DNA from: Alphaproteobacteria bacterium
Lineage (GTDB): Bacteria > Pseudomonadota > Alphaproteobacteria > JACAEB01
Assembly (NCBI GenBank): GCA_024236075.1
Contig: JACKLE010000001.1
Span: 1 to 64,000 of the forward strand
Direction: 5' to 3'
DNA length: 64,000 nt
The translations under genes were made by a program, and so were the position numbers. Under the pieces are notes generated by a model. That model worked only from the letters and a program-made list of their open reading frames with translations, had not been told where the DNA came from and did not search any database. The stretch's first letter is position 1; each line of letters begins with the position of its first letter. Below, in pieces: positions 10,705-22,000 of the stretch.

Positions 10705-11592
10705 TCAAGTCCCGAGCGTGGCCAGAAGCGCCGGAACGTGCGTTTCGAGCCGCGCGCGCCAGGGCGCGGGCGGCAGGCCGTAGACGCGCGCGATCTTTCC
10801 GCAGTCCATGACCGAGTTCTTCGGCCGCTCGGCGGGCGTCGGGTACTCGCTCGTCGCGATGCGGGCGAGGCTCGCCTTGGGCCCTTGCGGTCCCGCCGCC
10901 TTCAGCGTCGCGGCGGCGAGGTCGGCCCAGCTGCACGGCTCGTCGCCGCAGAAATGGAAGGTGCCCCAGCGCGCGGCCTCGTCCTTCGGCCTGCGGGTGA
11001 GCGTCGCGAGCAGCGCATGGGCGATGTCCTGCGCGGGCGTTGGGCAGCCGCGCTGGTCGTCGACGATGCGCAGGGCGCCCTTCTCGCGCGCGAGGCGCAG
11101 CACGGTGCGCACGAAATTGTGCCCGTCCCTGGCGAAGACCCAGGAGGTCCTGAGGATGATGTGCCGGTCGCACGCCTCCCGCACGCCTACCTCGCCCGCG
11201 AGCTTGGTGCGTCCGTAGGCGGAGCGCGGATTCACCGTGTCGTCCTCGACATAGGGCGCCGGCTTCGTGCCGTCGAACACGTAGTCGGTGGAGATGTGCA
11301 CGATCGGAATGCCGCGCGCGGCGCAGGCGCGCGCCATTGCAGCGGGCGCGGCGCCGTTGACGGCGAGAGCGAGCTCCTCCTCGCTCTCGCACTTGTCGAC
11401 GGCGGTGTAGGCGGCCGCGTTGACGACCGCCTCGATGTCGGGCGTCGCGAGCACCAGGCGCTCCACCGCATCCGCGTCGGCGAGGTCGATCTCGTCCTTG
11501 TCGAAGGCGATGGGCGCGACGCCGAAGGCGCTCGCCTGCTCCAGAAGCTCGCGCCCGACCTGGCCGACGCGTCCGAACTGCAGGATGCGCAT
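10705..11592 (-). CDS. rmlD: dTDP-4-dehydrorhamnose reductase
   Basis: RmlD performs the last step of dTDP-L-rhamnose synthesis, reducing dTDP-4-dehydrorhamnose. It is 295 aa, starting MRILQFGRVGQVGREL, with HISTDYVFDG, the catalytic YGRTKLAGE, and LRTSWVFARDGHNFVRTVL. A second in-frame ATG at 11601 overlaps the rmlB stop (ATGA), so translation may be coupled. The start at 11592 matches the family better. The gene sits in a minus-strand run rmlC-rmlB-rmlD. Confidence 0.94.
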   Translation of the reverse strand: MRILQFGRVGQVGRELLEQASAFGVAPIAFDKDEIDLADADAVERLVLATPDIEAVVNAAAYTAVDKCESEEELALAVNGAAPAAMARACAARGIPIVHISTDYVFDGTKPAPYVEDDTVNPRSAYGRTKLAGEVGVREACDRHIILRTSWVFARDGHNFVRTVLRLAREKGALRIVDDQRGCPTPAQDIAHALLATLTRRPKDEAARWGTFHFCGDEPCSWADLAAATLKAAGPQGPKASLARIATSEYPTPAERPKNSVMDCGKIARVYGLPPAPWRARLETHVPALLATLGT

Positions 11593-11597
11593 GCGCC

Positions 11598-12665
<1,068 letters not shown>

Positions 12666-12683
12666 GGGGAGCCTTTCGCGCCG

Positions 12684-13247
12684 TCAGGCGTCATAGGTGA
12701 AGGGCGTGGCGAGCTCGGCGAGACGGGGGAGGCCCGCATCCTTCTCGGAGACGAGGATGCGCTCCGCCGGCACGCCCCAGTCGATGGCGAGGTCGGGGTC
12801 GGCGAAGCTCACGCCGCCGTCATGGGCGCGCGAGTAGAAGGCGTCGACCTTGTAGAGAACCTCCGTGTCGGGCTCCAGGGTCAGATAGCCGTGGAGGAAG
12901 CCCTTCGGCACCAGGATCTGCGTGCCCGTCGCGGCGTCGAGCTCGGCCTTGACGTGCCGCCCGAAGGTCGGCGAGCCGCGGCGTGCGTCGACCGCGACGT
13001 CGAGGATCCGCCCACGAACGACCCGCACGAGCTTCGTCTGCGCGTAGGGGGGCGCCTGGAAATGCAGGCCGCGCAGCGTGTAGGCCGGCCTCGAGAGCGC
13101 GTGATTGTCCTGCACGAAGGGAAGGTCGAGCCCTCTCTCGGCCATGAGGCGCGCGCTCCAGGTCTCGCTGAACCAGCCGCGCGCATCGCCGTGCCGGCGC
13201 GGCGTCAGCAGCTTCACCTCGGGTATTGCGAGATCGACGATCTCCAT
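12684..13247 (-). CDS. rmlC: dTDP-4-dehydrorhamnose 3,5-epimerase
   Basis: A 187-aa cupin epimerase. The motifs RGWFSETW, QDNHALSRPAYTLRGLHFQ (with the catalytic His), GRILDVAVDAR and VPKGFLHGYLTLEPDTEVLYK are those of RmlC. It is the first gene of the minus-strand rhamnose run. The frame extends upstream, but MEIVDLAIPEVKLL gives the usual length. rmlA, the thymidylyltransferase, is not in the window. Confidence 0.96.
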   Translation of the reverse strand: MEIVDLAIPEVKLLTPRRHGDARGWFSETWSARLMAERGLDLPFVQDNHALSRPAYTLRGLHFQAPPYAQTKLVRVVRGRILDVAVDARRGSPTFGRHVKAELDAATGTQILVPKGFLHGYLTLEPDTEVLYKVDAFYSRAHDGGVSFADPDLAIDWGVPAERILVSEKDAGLPRLAELATPFTYDA

Positions 13248-13309
13248 GAGCCCCTCATGTGCGGTCCCGCGCGACGCGCCCGCAAGGATCGTTCCAGCCG
13301 GAGAGGAGG

Positions 13310-14047
13310 TCAACGCTGGCGGCGCGCCGGCCCGAAGGCGTGCAGGCCCGCGCCGCGCTCCTTGAGCCAGGCTTCCGCCCGCTCGTAGTCGGGGTCGAGC
13401 TTCTCGACCAGCCGCCAGAAGGCGCGCCCGTGATTGAGGTGCTTGAGATGCGCGCATTCGTGCGCCGCCACGTAGTCGAGCACGAAGCCGGGCGCCATGA
13501 TGAGGCGCCAGGAGAAGGAGAGCCCCGAGCGCGGCGAGCACGAGCCCCAGCGCGAGCTCGTGTCGCGCAGGGTGATCCGCGGCAGGGCGACGCCCATCCG
13601 GGACGCGTGGGCTGTGACGCGCGCGACGATGGCGCGCCGGGCTTCCGCCCGCAGCCAGTCGAGGAGGCGGCGGGGCAGATGCTCGACCTGGCCCGTGACC
13701 GTGACGAGGCCTTGCGCGGCGTCCCGCCATACGCCGCCGCGCGCGCCGGGCCGATGGCGGATGCGATGCATGAGCCCGCCGATCGGAATCTCGGCGCCGG
13801 GCATGAAGGGCACCTGCTCGGGAAGGGTCGCGAGCTGATAGGCGATCCACTCGCTGTTGGCATAGGCGAAGGCGAGCGCGTCCGACCGCGCGGCGTAGAT
13901 CGGATGGACGATCACCACCTCGCGGGTCGCCGATTTCACGCGCACGCTGAAGCGCCGCGCGCGCGGATGGGTGCGCAACCTCACCGGGATCTGCTGGCCT
14001 TCGAGGTTCATCGAAGGGCCGGATCTCCGGCCTTTTGCCTTCTTCAT
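13310..14047 (-). CDS. YgjP-type M48 family metallopeptidase
   Basis: About 245 aa with the zinc-peptidase motif HECAHLKHLNHGRAFW (HExxH plus a downstream histidine) and the upstream RWGSCSPRSGLSFSWRLIMAP block. This is the signature of the YgjP/DUF45 metallopeptidase family. The physiological substrate is not known. No signal peptide is visible, so it is likely cytoplasmic. An in-frame TTG at 14080 would add 11 residues; the ATG at 14047 (MKKAKG) is preferred. It sits between rmlC and the PHB depolymerase gene. Confidence 0.88.
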   Translation of the reverse strand: MKKAKGRRSGPSMNLEGQQIPVRLRTHPRARRFSVRVKSATREVVIVHPIYAARSDALAFAYANSEWIAYQLATLPEQVPFMPGAEIPIGGLMHRIRHRPGARGGVWRDAAQGLVTVTGQVEHLPRRLLDWLRAEARRAIVARVTAHASRMGVALPRITLRDTSSRWGSCSPRSGLSFSWRLIMAPGFVLDYVAAHECAHLKHLNHGRAFWRLVEKLDPDYERAEAWLKERGAGLHAFGPARRQR

Positions 14048-14110
14048 GGGAGCGTTTTCGCCGTGAAGCCTTCGGGCCAAAAGTCTAGCATGCGGCCTGT
14101 GGATTGCGCA

Positions 14111-15376
14111 TCAGCCGTTGAGGTTCGAGCGGATGAAATCTCTAACGCGCGGCTGGATTTCCGTGCGCCAGCGCGTGCCGTTGAAGACCCCGTAATGGCC
14201 GACCCCCGGCTGGATGTAGTCGACCTGCTTCGAGGCCGGGATGTTCACGCAAAGCTCGTGGGCCGCCTGGGTCTGGCCGATGCCGGAAATGTCGTCCTTC
14301 TCGCCCTCGACGGTCATCAGCGCGGTGGTCTTGAGCGCCGAGGGCTTCACGCGCTGGTTGCGGTGAATGAACTCGCCCTTGGGCAGCAAATGGCGCTGGA
14401 AGACCTTGTCGATGGTGTCGAGGTAGAACTCGGCCGCGAGGTCCATCACGGCAAGATATTCGTCGTAGAACTCGCGGTGCTTCTGCACCGAGTCGCCGTC
14501 GCCGCCGACGAGATGCTTGTAATATTGATAGTGGGCGTCGACGTGGCGGTCCCGGTTCATGCTGATGAAGCTCGAGAGCTGCACGAAGCCCGGATAGACC
14601 TTGCGGAACGCGCCCGGATGGGGGAAGGGCACGCGCATGATCATGTTCTTCTCGAACCACTCGAAGGGCCGCGATTCGGCGAGAATGTTGGGCTCGGTCG
14701 GGCTTTTGCGCGCATCGATGGGGCTGCCCATGATGACGAGCGAGGCCGGCGTCGCCGGATCGCGCGCCTCGGCCATCAGCGAGGCCGCCGCGAGAACGCC
14801 GGGACCGGGCTGGCAGACCGCGATGACATGCGTGCCCGGGCCCAGATGGCGGATCATCGCCATCACGTAGTCGATGAAGCTGTCGAGATCGAAGCGGCCT
14901 TCCGTGACGGGCACGAGGCGCGCGTCCCGCCAGTCGGTGATGTAGACGTCGTGCTCGGGCAGCATGGCCTCGACGGTGCCGCGCAGCAGCGTCGCATAGT
15001 GGCCGGACATGGGCGCGACGATGAGGACCTTCGGGTCGGACCGCTTCGCCGACAGGCGCCCGAGCGCGCGCAGCGTGTCCTCGTCGCGCTTGAAGCGCTT
15101 GAGCTGGCAGAAGGTGTTGCGCCAGACGATGGTCTCGGTGATGTCGACCGGCTGACCGTGGATGCGCGTGCGCGCCAGGCCGAATTTCGGCTTGCCGTAG
15201 CGCCGTGTCGTCGAGCTGAAGACGTCGAAGGCGGCGGCGAGCGTCTTGCCGACCCCGGTATAGGAGAGCGGGTTGTAGGGGTTGCGGAAGACGAGCTGAC
15301 CGACATCGGCGGCCGCCCGGAGCGGCGCGATCGCCGCATGGTTCAGTTCATAGACGTGATAAAGAAACATACCCAC
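14111..15376 (-). CDS. phaZ: intracellular polyhydroxybutyrate depolymerase
   Basis: This 421-aa protein is an intracellular PHB depolymerase, which releases 3-hydroxybutyrate from native storage granules. The alpha/beta-hydrolase nucleophile elbow reads VCQPGPG, with Cys188 in place of the serine of extracellular enzymes, as expected for this family. The conserved N-terminus MGMFLYHVYELNHAAIAPLRA and the block YGKPKFGLARTRIHGQPVDI also fit. There is no signal peptide. It links functionally with phaR, phaA and phaB at 58.7-63.4 kb. Confidence 0.94.
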   Translation of the reverse strand: MGMFLYHVYELNHAAIAPLRAAADVGQLVFRNPYNPLSYTGVGKTLAAAFDVFSSTTRRYGKPKFGLARTRIHGQPVDITETIVWRNTFCQLKRFKRDEDTLRALGRLSAKRSDPKVLIVAPMSGHYATLLRGTVEAMLPEHDVYITDWRDARLVPVTEGRFDLDSFIDYVMAMIRHLGPGTHVIAVCQPGPGVLAAASLMAEARDPATPASLVIMGSPIDARKSPTEPNILAESRPFEWFEKNMIMRVPFPHPGAFRKVYPGFVQLSSFISMNRDRHVDAHYQYYKHLVGGDGDSVQKHREFYDEYLAVMDLAAEFYLDTIDKVFQRHLLPKGEFIHRNQRVKPSALKTTALMTVEGEKDDISGIGQTQAAHELCVNIPASKQVDYIQPGVGHYGVFNGTRWRTEIQPRVRDFIRSNLNG

Positions 15377-15602
15377 CGCCTCAGAACCCGAGCCGCACCG
15401 CTGTCACCGAACGATCTTTGCGTCGTCTTGGGTACGCCGAGGTCTTCCCGTCACTCCCAGGCCCCTATGGTAGCCCAGCGCTGCGATGCAGCAACGACTT
15501 TTGTTCAATCGTCACAAATATCGTCCCGAAACGCGGGCCGGCCACTGCGCCTGGCGCATAACTGATTGCAAATTAACGATTATCTGCGCGGGGCAGGAGG
15601 CC

Positions 15603-16184
15603 TCAGGGCAGCGCCGCGAGACGCTCGGCGATGTCCTCCACCGCGTCGTCGGCGGTGAAGAAGGTGATGAACTCGCCCTCGGTCCCCATGAGGTAGAGCA
15701 CGCTCGAATGGTCCATGAGATAGCCGACGGCGGAGCCCGCCTGCTCCTGCTTCCGGGAATAGACGCGAAAGGCGCTCAGGACGGGCTTCAGCTCCTCGGG
15801 CGTGCCGGTGAGGCCGACGAGGCGGGGGCCGAAATGCTTCACATAGGCGCGGAGCACGTCCGGCGTGTCGCGCTCCGGATCGACCGTGACGAAAAGGGGC
15901 TGGATGCGGTCCGCCTTGGCGCCGAGCCGCTCCAGCACGCTCGCCATGCGCGAGAGCTCGGTCGGGCAGACGTCGGGGCAATAGGTGTAGCCGAAATAGA
16001 TGAGCCGGTAGGTCCCGTCGAAGTCGCTGGACTTCACGCGCGTGCCCTTGTCGCTCGTCAGCGTGAACGGCCCCCCGACGGCGGCGGGCCCGGGCTCGGG
16101 CGCGCCGCGCGGAATGAGAAGAAGGCCGAGGCCGCAGGCCGCCAGGACGGCGGCGGCCCAAAGGGCGAGGCGCACACGGGGCAT
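15603..16184 (-). CDS. SCO1/SenC family copper chaperone
   Basis: A 193-aa protein with one N-terminal hydrophobic segment (about residues 5-24) that would anchor or export it, followed by a thioredoxin-like domain. Copper ligands are visible: CPDVCP (Cys69, Cys73) and His159 in MDHSSVLYLM. SCO proteins deliver or reduce copper for the CuA centre of cytochrome c oxidase at the periplasmic face. No oxidase genes lie near it. The nearby redox regulators ActS/ActR (16.9-19.0 kb) commonly control oxidase genes, but a direct link is inference. Confidence 0.93.
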   Translation of the reverse strand: MPRVRLALWAAAVLAACGLGLLLIPRGAPEPGPAAVGGPFTLTSDKGTRVKSSDFDGTYRLIYFGYTYCPDVCPTELSRMASVLERLGAKADRIQPLFVTVDPERDTPDVLRAYVKHFGPRLVGLTGTPEELKPVLSAFRVYSRKQEQAGSAVGYLMDHSSVLYLMGTEGEFITFFTADDAVEDIAERLAALP

Positions 16185-16291
16185 GGCGATGGGACTCCGC
16201 TATCGGCGGCTTGACGCCGCGCCGGGTTTGGCGGCAGCGATTGAGCTATGGTGACTGTCGGGGGCACGATCCTAACGCTTCGGGAGCGCGC

Positions 16292-16906
16292 ATGCGAACG
16301 CGGATGTCGGCATTGACCCTTGAACGGTCTCCGGGGCCGGGCCTTGGATTAGGGCCCGCGCGCTCCTGGCGCGCGCGCCTGGCGGCGCTTCTGTGCGCGC
16401 TGGCTCTCCTCTCGCCCGCGGCCGCACGGGCCGACTTCACCAACAACAACGACCTCATCGCGGCCATCGAGGACAATGACGAGGCCGGCGTGCGGCTGGC
16501 CGTCGTGACCATCAATCCCAATTCGCGGCACGAGGACGGAACGCCGGCCGTGGTGCTCGCGGCGGAGGCGCGCAACCCCGCCATCGTCGAGATCCTCCTC
16601 AAGGCCGGCGCGCGTCCGGATGCCTCCGCCAAGGACGGGCGGACCGCGCTTTCGCTTGCCGCTCAGTACGGGCTTGCGAGGATCGCGCGGCTCCTCATCG
16701 ACGCCGGAGCCGATGTCGAGAAGCCCGGAACGAATCGCGAGCCTCCGCTCATCAAGGCGGTCCGCGAGCGCCAGATCGAGGTCGCGTCCATTCTGCTCGC
16801 CGCCGGCGCCGATCCGGAGGCGAGCGATTCGACCGGTCTCGCCGCCCGCGACATTGCCGGCCGTCAGAACGATCCTCGGCTCATCGCGCTCTTCGAGGTC
16901 CAATGA
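16292..16906 (+). CDS. exported ankyrin-repeat protein
   Basis: A 204-aa protein with a signal peptide (positively charged SWRAR, hydrophobic core LAALLCALALLSPAAARA, cleavage before DFTNNN). Four to five ankyrin repeats follow, for example DGRTALSLAAQYGLARIARLLIDAGADVEKPG and the next repeat with REPPLIKAVRERQIEVASILLAAGADPE. It is probably periplasmic and likely mediates protein-protein contacts; the partner is unknown. The ATG at 16292 is chosen for the GGAG 6 bp upstream. An alternative start at 16211 would bury the signal peptide. Confidence 0.85.
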   Translation: MRTRMSALTLERSPGPGLGLGPARSWRARLAALLCALALLSPAAARADFTNNNDLIAAIEDNDEAGVRLAVVTINPNSRHEDGTPAVVLAAEARNPAIVEILLKAGARPDASAKDGRTALSLAAQYGLARIARLLIDAGADVEKPGTNREPPLIKAVRERQIEVASILLAAGADPEASDSTGLAARDIAGRQNDPRLIALFEVQ

Positions 16907-16928
16907 GCCGCAGGGAGGCCCTGCCGTG

Positions 16929-18347
16929 ATGCACGCGACGTCGAGGCCCGAGGAAGCGGGGCAGCGCGAGCGGCCCGCGCGCTGGACCCTGCGTCCGCCC
17001 GAGGCGGCGCCTCCGTTGAGCGCGCTGCTCGAGCAGGGCCGGGTGCGTCTCATGACGCTGGTCGGCCTGCGCTGGCTCGCGATCGCCGGCCAGACGACGG
17101 CGGTTCTCATCGTCCATGTCGGCCTCGGCTTCCGCTTGCCGATGCTGCTCGCCTTTTCCGTGATCGCGACAAGCGTCCTTCTCAACGTCATCGTCACGCT
17201 GCGCTATCCGCCGTCCCGGCGCCTCAGCGACGGAGAAGCGGCGGGCTACCTCGCCTTCGACGTCCTCGAGCTCACGGCGCTGCTGATGCTGACCGGCGGC
17301 CTGCACAATCCCTTTGCGCTGCTGTTCGTCGCGCCCGCCACCATCTCGGCGACGTCGCTTTCGCTGCGCTCGACGCTCCTGATCGCGGGCCTCACGCTCG
17401 GCTGCATCGTCCTCATCGCGCTCGTCGCGATGCCGCTGCCCTGGTACGCGGACGAGGCCTTCGCGCTACCCGGCATGTACCTCGTCGGGCAGGCCGTCGC
17501 GCTTGTTCTCGGCCTCGGCTTCACCGCGGGCTATGTCTGGCGCATCTCGGCGGAGGCGCATGCGATGTCCAACGCGCTGGCGGCGACGCAGCTCGTGCTC
17601 GCGCGAGAGCAGAAGCTGTCCGCGCTCGGAGGACTTGCGGCCGCGGCCGCGCACGAGCTCGGCACGCCGCTCGGCACCATCGCCACCGCGGCCAAGGAGC
17701 TTTCCCGCAGCCTGCCGGCGGAGGGCGAGGAGGCGGAGGATCTCTCGCTCATCCGCGAGCAGACGCAGCGCTGCCGCGAGATCCTGAGCCGCCTCGCGCG
17801 CCATTCGGAGACCGAGGACGCCCATTATTCGCGCCTCTCGCTCGGCTCGCTGCTGGACGAGGTCGCCGACCCGCATCGCGATTTCGACGTGCCCATCGAG
17901 GTGCGCATGCTCGCCGGCGAGGGCGCCGGGCCCGAGCCCGATGTCTGGCGGCGGCCCGAGATCCTCTACGGGCTCGGGAACATCGTCGAGAACGCCGTCG
18001 ACTTCGCGCGCGGCCACGTTCGCATCTCGGCGCGGTGGGACCCGTCCGAGGTCGAGATCGTCGTTCGCGACGACGGTCCGGGCTTCAGCCAGGACATTCT
18101 CGATCGTCTGGGCGAGCCCTATGTCTCGACGCGGCCGCGCGTGGACGACGGTGCCCGCGCGCCGGGCGCGGACGAGCCGGAGGGCCATCAGGGCATGGGG
18201 CTCGGCTTCTTCATTGCGCGAACGCTTCTCGAGCGCACCGGCGGCGCGGTCAGCTTCGGCAATGCCGCCGCCGAGGACGGGATGGGCGAGGGCGCGCGCG
18301 TGGTCGTGAGGTGGAAGCGCGAGGCCGTGGTGGCCGCCGCCGGCTGA
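16929..18347 (+). CDS. ActS/PrrB/RegB family redox-sensing histidine kinase
   Basis: A 472-aa membrane kinase with about six transmembrane segments in the first 205 residues. Between helices lies GGLHNPF (123-129), the conserved quinone-sensing loop of RegB. The H-box AAAAHELGTPLGT has phospho-His242. Cys282 in QRCREIL matches the redox-active cysteine of RegB. N-box (NIVENAVDFA) and G-boxes (DDGPGFS, GMGLGFFIA) are intact. GGGAGG precedes a GTG (16926) and this ATG. The partner response regulator follows directly. The pair typically controls respiration, CO2 or nitrogen fixation and other redox functions. Confidence 0.93.
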   Translation: MHATSRPEEAGQRERPARWTLRPPEAAPPLSALLEQGRVRLMTLVGLRWLAIAGQTTAVLIVHVGLGFRLPMLLAFSVIATSVLLNVIVTLRYPPSRRLSDGEAAGYLAFDVLELTALLMLTGGLHNPFALLFVAPATISATSLSLRSTLLIAGLTLGCIVLIALVAMPLPWYADEAFALPGMYLVGQAVALVLGLGFTAGYVWRISAEAHAMSNALAATQLVLAREQKLSALGGLAAAAAHELGTPLGTIATAAKELSRSLPAEGEEAEDLSLIREQTQRCREILSRLARHSETEDAHYSRLSLGSLLDEVADPHRDFDVPIEVRMLAGEGAGPEPDVWRRPEILYGLGNIVENAVDFARGHVRISARWDPSEVEIVVRDDGPGFSQDILDRLGEPYVSTRPRVDDGARAPGADEPEGHQGMGLGFFIARTLLERTGGAVSFGNAAAEDGMGEGARVVVRWKREAVVAAAG

Positions 18348-18461
18348 CATCGCAGGCTTTGCTGCGCCCGCGCGAGTCAATAGCCTATAGTGCCGCAAGC
18401 CGATCGACCGAAGCGCCGCCATGGGGGACGCGGCCTCGGAGCGCAAGAAGGAGGACCCTCG

Positions 18462-19034
18462 ATGACCGATGCCGCTCCCCGCCCGCGCGACCATCTCGGG
18501 CGCCCCATCGAGGATGCGAGCCTGCTCATCGTCGACGACGACGCGCCGTTCCGGCTGCGCCTCGCGCGCGCCATGGAGGCGCGCGGCTTCGCGGTGCGCA
18601 CGGCCGAAAGCATCGAGGAGGCGATCGCGGCCGTGCGGGCGAGCCCGCCGGCCTTCGGGGTCGTCGACCTGCGCCTCGCCGACGGCAGCGGGCTCGACCT
18701 CATCGCGCTCATCAGCGAGGTGCGGCCCACCGCGCGCATCGTCATGCTGACGGGATACGGCAACATCGCGACGGCCGTCGCGGCGGTGAAGAAGGGCGCG
18801 ATCGACTATCTCGCCAAGCCCGCCGACGCCGACGAGGTCTACGCGGCGCTCATCGCCGATCCGCAGGCCAAGCCCGCGCCGCCGGACAATCCCATGTCCG
18901 CCGACCGGGTGCGCTGGGAGCACATTCAGCGCGTCTACGAGCTCTGCAACCACAACGTCTCGGAGACAGCGCGCCGCCTCAACATGCATCGTCGCACCTT
19001 GCAGCGCATCCTCGCCAAGCGCTCGCCGCACTGA
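18462..19034 (+). CDS. ActR/PrrA/RegA family response regulator
   Basis: A 190-aa regulator with a receiver domain (acidic LLIVDDD, phospho-acceptor Asp69 in VVDLRLADGSG, Lys119 in YLAKP) and a Fis-type helix-turn-helix at the C-terminus (NVSETARRLNMHRRTLQRILAKRSP). The C-terminal helix is nearly invariant in the RegA family. AAGAAGGAGG lies 8 bp before the ATG. It follows the RegB-type kinase by 114 bp, so the two form a two-component pair. Confidence 0.95.
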   Translation: MTDAAPRPRDHLGRPIEDASLLIVDDDAPFRLRLARAMEARGFAVRTAESIEEAIAAVRASPPAFGVVDLRLADGSGLDLIALISEVRPTARIVMLTGYGNIATAVAAVKKGAIDYLAKPADADEVYAALIADPQAKPAPPDNPMSADRVRWEHIQRVYELCNHNVSETARRLNMHRRTLQRILAKRSPH

Positions 19035-19073
19035 GGCGCAGAGCGGGGCGCAAAGAACGATCCGGAGGAAATC

Positions 19074-22000
19074 ATGGCCGCCTTTGAAATTGCCCGCCGC
19101 GCGGGCGCGCTCGCACTCGGCCTTGTTGCCTTGGCGGCATGCGGTTTCAAGGACGAAACCGGAGGCGCGAAGCCGGACCCCCTCGTCGCGGGCTTCGCCG
19201 ATCCGCCGGACGAGGCGCGCCCCTGCCTCTGGTGGCAATGGATGAACGGCAACATCACCAAGGAAGGCATCGGCCTCGATCTCGAATGGATGCGCCGGGT
19301 GGGCTTCGGCTGCGCGCAGATGTTCGACGTCGCGATCGGCGTGCCGCCGCTCGTCGACAAGCGCATCGTCTACCGCTCGCCCGAATGGTACGACGCGGTG
19401 AAGTTCGCCATCGAGAAGGCGGACGCGCTCGGCCTCGAGATGACGCTCATCGGCTCGCCCGGCTGGAGCGAGTCGGGCGGCACCTGGGTCACGCCCGAAC
19501 AGGCGATGAAGAAGGTGGTCTGGAGCGAGACGCGCGTCTCCGGCCCGGGCCCCTTCGGGGAGAAGCTGGCGCGGCCGCCTTCGGTGACGGGACCTTATCT
19601 CGACTTCCCGAGGCCCGCCTTCGAGCTGCCCTCGACCGTGGGCTCGGGCGGGACGGCCAGCGCGTCCGGCGATGCTCCGCGTACGCCGGTCTTCTACAAG
19701 GACATCCGCGTCCTCGCCTATCCGGCGCCCGTCGGCGACGTGCCCGTGCTCTCCCTCGATCCGACGGTCACCTCCAATGCGGGCGAGCTCGATGCGCGGC
19801 TGCTGACGGACGGCCTCTTCGCCGAGCAGCAATATCTCGGCGGCGCGAGCGCGGGCCGCCCGGTCTGGGTGCAGTACGAGTTTCCCCAGCCCCAGACCAT
19901 GCGTGCCGTCGTCGTGGGCGTGGGCGACGGGGGACGCTTCAGCTTCACGAGCGTTCCCGAGGGCCGCGTCGAGGCGAGCGACGACGGAGAGACCTTCCGG
20001 ACGCTGGCGACCCTTCCGGGCGCCTACAATCTGAGCCCGCCCTCGCGCACCTTCGCCTTTCCCGCGACGACGGCGCGCTTCTTCCGCGTGACCTTCACCT
20101 CGATTCCGACCAACCCGATGTCGCTCTTCGGCGCGCCGCCCTATACGGGCTATGAGATCGGCGAGCTGCGCTTCGAGCCCTCGCCCCGCGTCAACCGCGC
20201 TGAGGAGCAGGCCGCCTTCGGCACGACTTACGACGTCCAGACCATGCGCACGCCGCAGACGCCCGCCGAGACGGCGCTGTCCGCGGAGCGCGCGGTCGAC
20301 CTCACCGACCGTCTGCAGGCGGACGGAACGCTCGACTGGATGGTGCCGGAAGGCGACTGGATCGTCGTGCGCCTCGGCTACTCGCTCACGGGCGCGGTCA
20401 ACGCGCCGGCGCAGGCGGAGGCCACGGGCCTCGAGGCCGACAAGCTCAGCAAGGCGCACGTCACCTCCTATCTGCACGGCTATCTCGATCCCGTGCTGAA
20501 GGCGCTGGGGCCGCTCTCGGGCGAGCGCGGCCTCACCTCCATGGAGACGGATAGCTGGGAAGCCGGCCAGCAGAATTGGACCGACGACATGATCGCCGAG
20601 TTCAAGGCGCGCCGGGGCTACGACCCGACGCCCTATCTGCCCGCGCTCGCGGGCCGCGTCGTCGCCGGCGCCGACGAGACCGACCGCTTCCTCTGGGACT
20701 TCCGCCGGACGATCGCCGACCTCATCGCCGACAACCATTACGGCGTCATCCGTGATTTCCTCGCCGAACGGGGCCTGAAGCTCTACGGCGAGGCGATCGG
20801 CGTGAAGGAGCACACGGTCGCCGACGGGCTCCAGGCGAAGTCGAAGACCGACGTGCCGCTCGGCGAGTTCTGGCTCGTGCCCATCGGCGGCACGCCCTCG
20901 CCCGATCACATCGCGGACATCCGCGAGGCCGCCTCGGCCGCCCACGTCTACGGGCAGAACATCGTCGGCGCGGAGTCCTTCACCGTCTTTCCGGCGGTCC
21001 AGGACCCCTACAAGATCTCGCCCCGCGACCTCAAATGGATCGGCGACAAATATCTCGCGCTCGGCGTCAACTGGTTCCAGATCTCGACGGGCGTGCATCA
21101 GCCCTTCCTCGACAGGAAGCCGGGCATCACGCTCGGGCCGTTCGGGCTTCATTTCACCCGCAATCATACGTGGGCGGAGCAGTCCAGGGTATGGGTCGAC
21201 TATCTCGCGCGCGGCTCCTTCATGATGCGCCAGGGGCGGGCCGACGCCGACATCGCCTATTTCTACGGCGAGGGCGCGCCCGCGGTCGCGCCCTACTGGA
21301 AGGCGGTGAAGCCCGACATCCCTCAGGGCTACGCCTACGACTATGTCGGGGCCGACGCGATCCTGAACCTCATGTCGGTGAAGGACGGGCGCATCGTCCT
21401 GCCGAGCGGGCAGAGCTACGCGGTGCTCGTCCTTCCCGAGGGCCTCGACCTCTTGAGCCTTCCCCTCGTCACCAAGCTCGGCGCGCTCGTCGCCGAGGGC
21501 GCGACCGTCATCGGCTCGAAGCCGCAGGGCTCGCCCAGCCTGAGCTGGACGCACGACGCCGTGCGCCTCGCCGCGGAGCCGATCTGGGGGCCGGCCGATG
21601 GCAAGGCCGCCGGCGAGCACGCCTTCGGCAAGGGCCGAATCTTCTGGGGCGAGAGCGTGGGCACGGTTCTCTCGAAGCTCGCGGTGCCGCCGGCGCTGGA
21701 GCTGCCCCGCGCCGCCGCGCCCGGCGATCTCGTCTGGGCGTCGCGTCTCATCGACGGGGGGCAGATCTTCTTCGTCGCCAACCAGACGCTCGCGGCGAAA
21801 TCGGTCGATGTGAGCCTGCGCGGATCGACGAACATGCCCAGGCTCTTCGATCCCATGACCGGAACCGTCGGGCCCGCGACCTATCGCATAAGCAATGGGC
21901 GCACGATCGTTTCCCTCGACCTCGATCCCCAAGGCTCGGTCTTCGTCGTCCTGCGCGGCAATCTGATCGGCGCGTCCAGCGCTCAGCCCAAGCGCGTCGC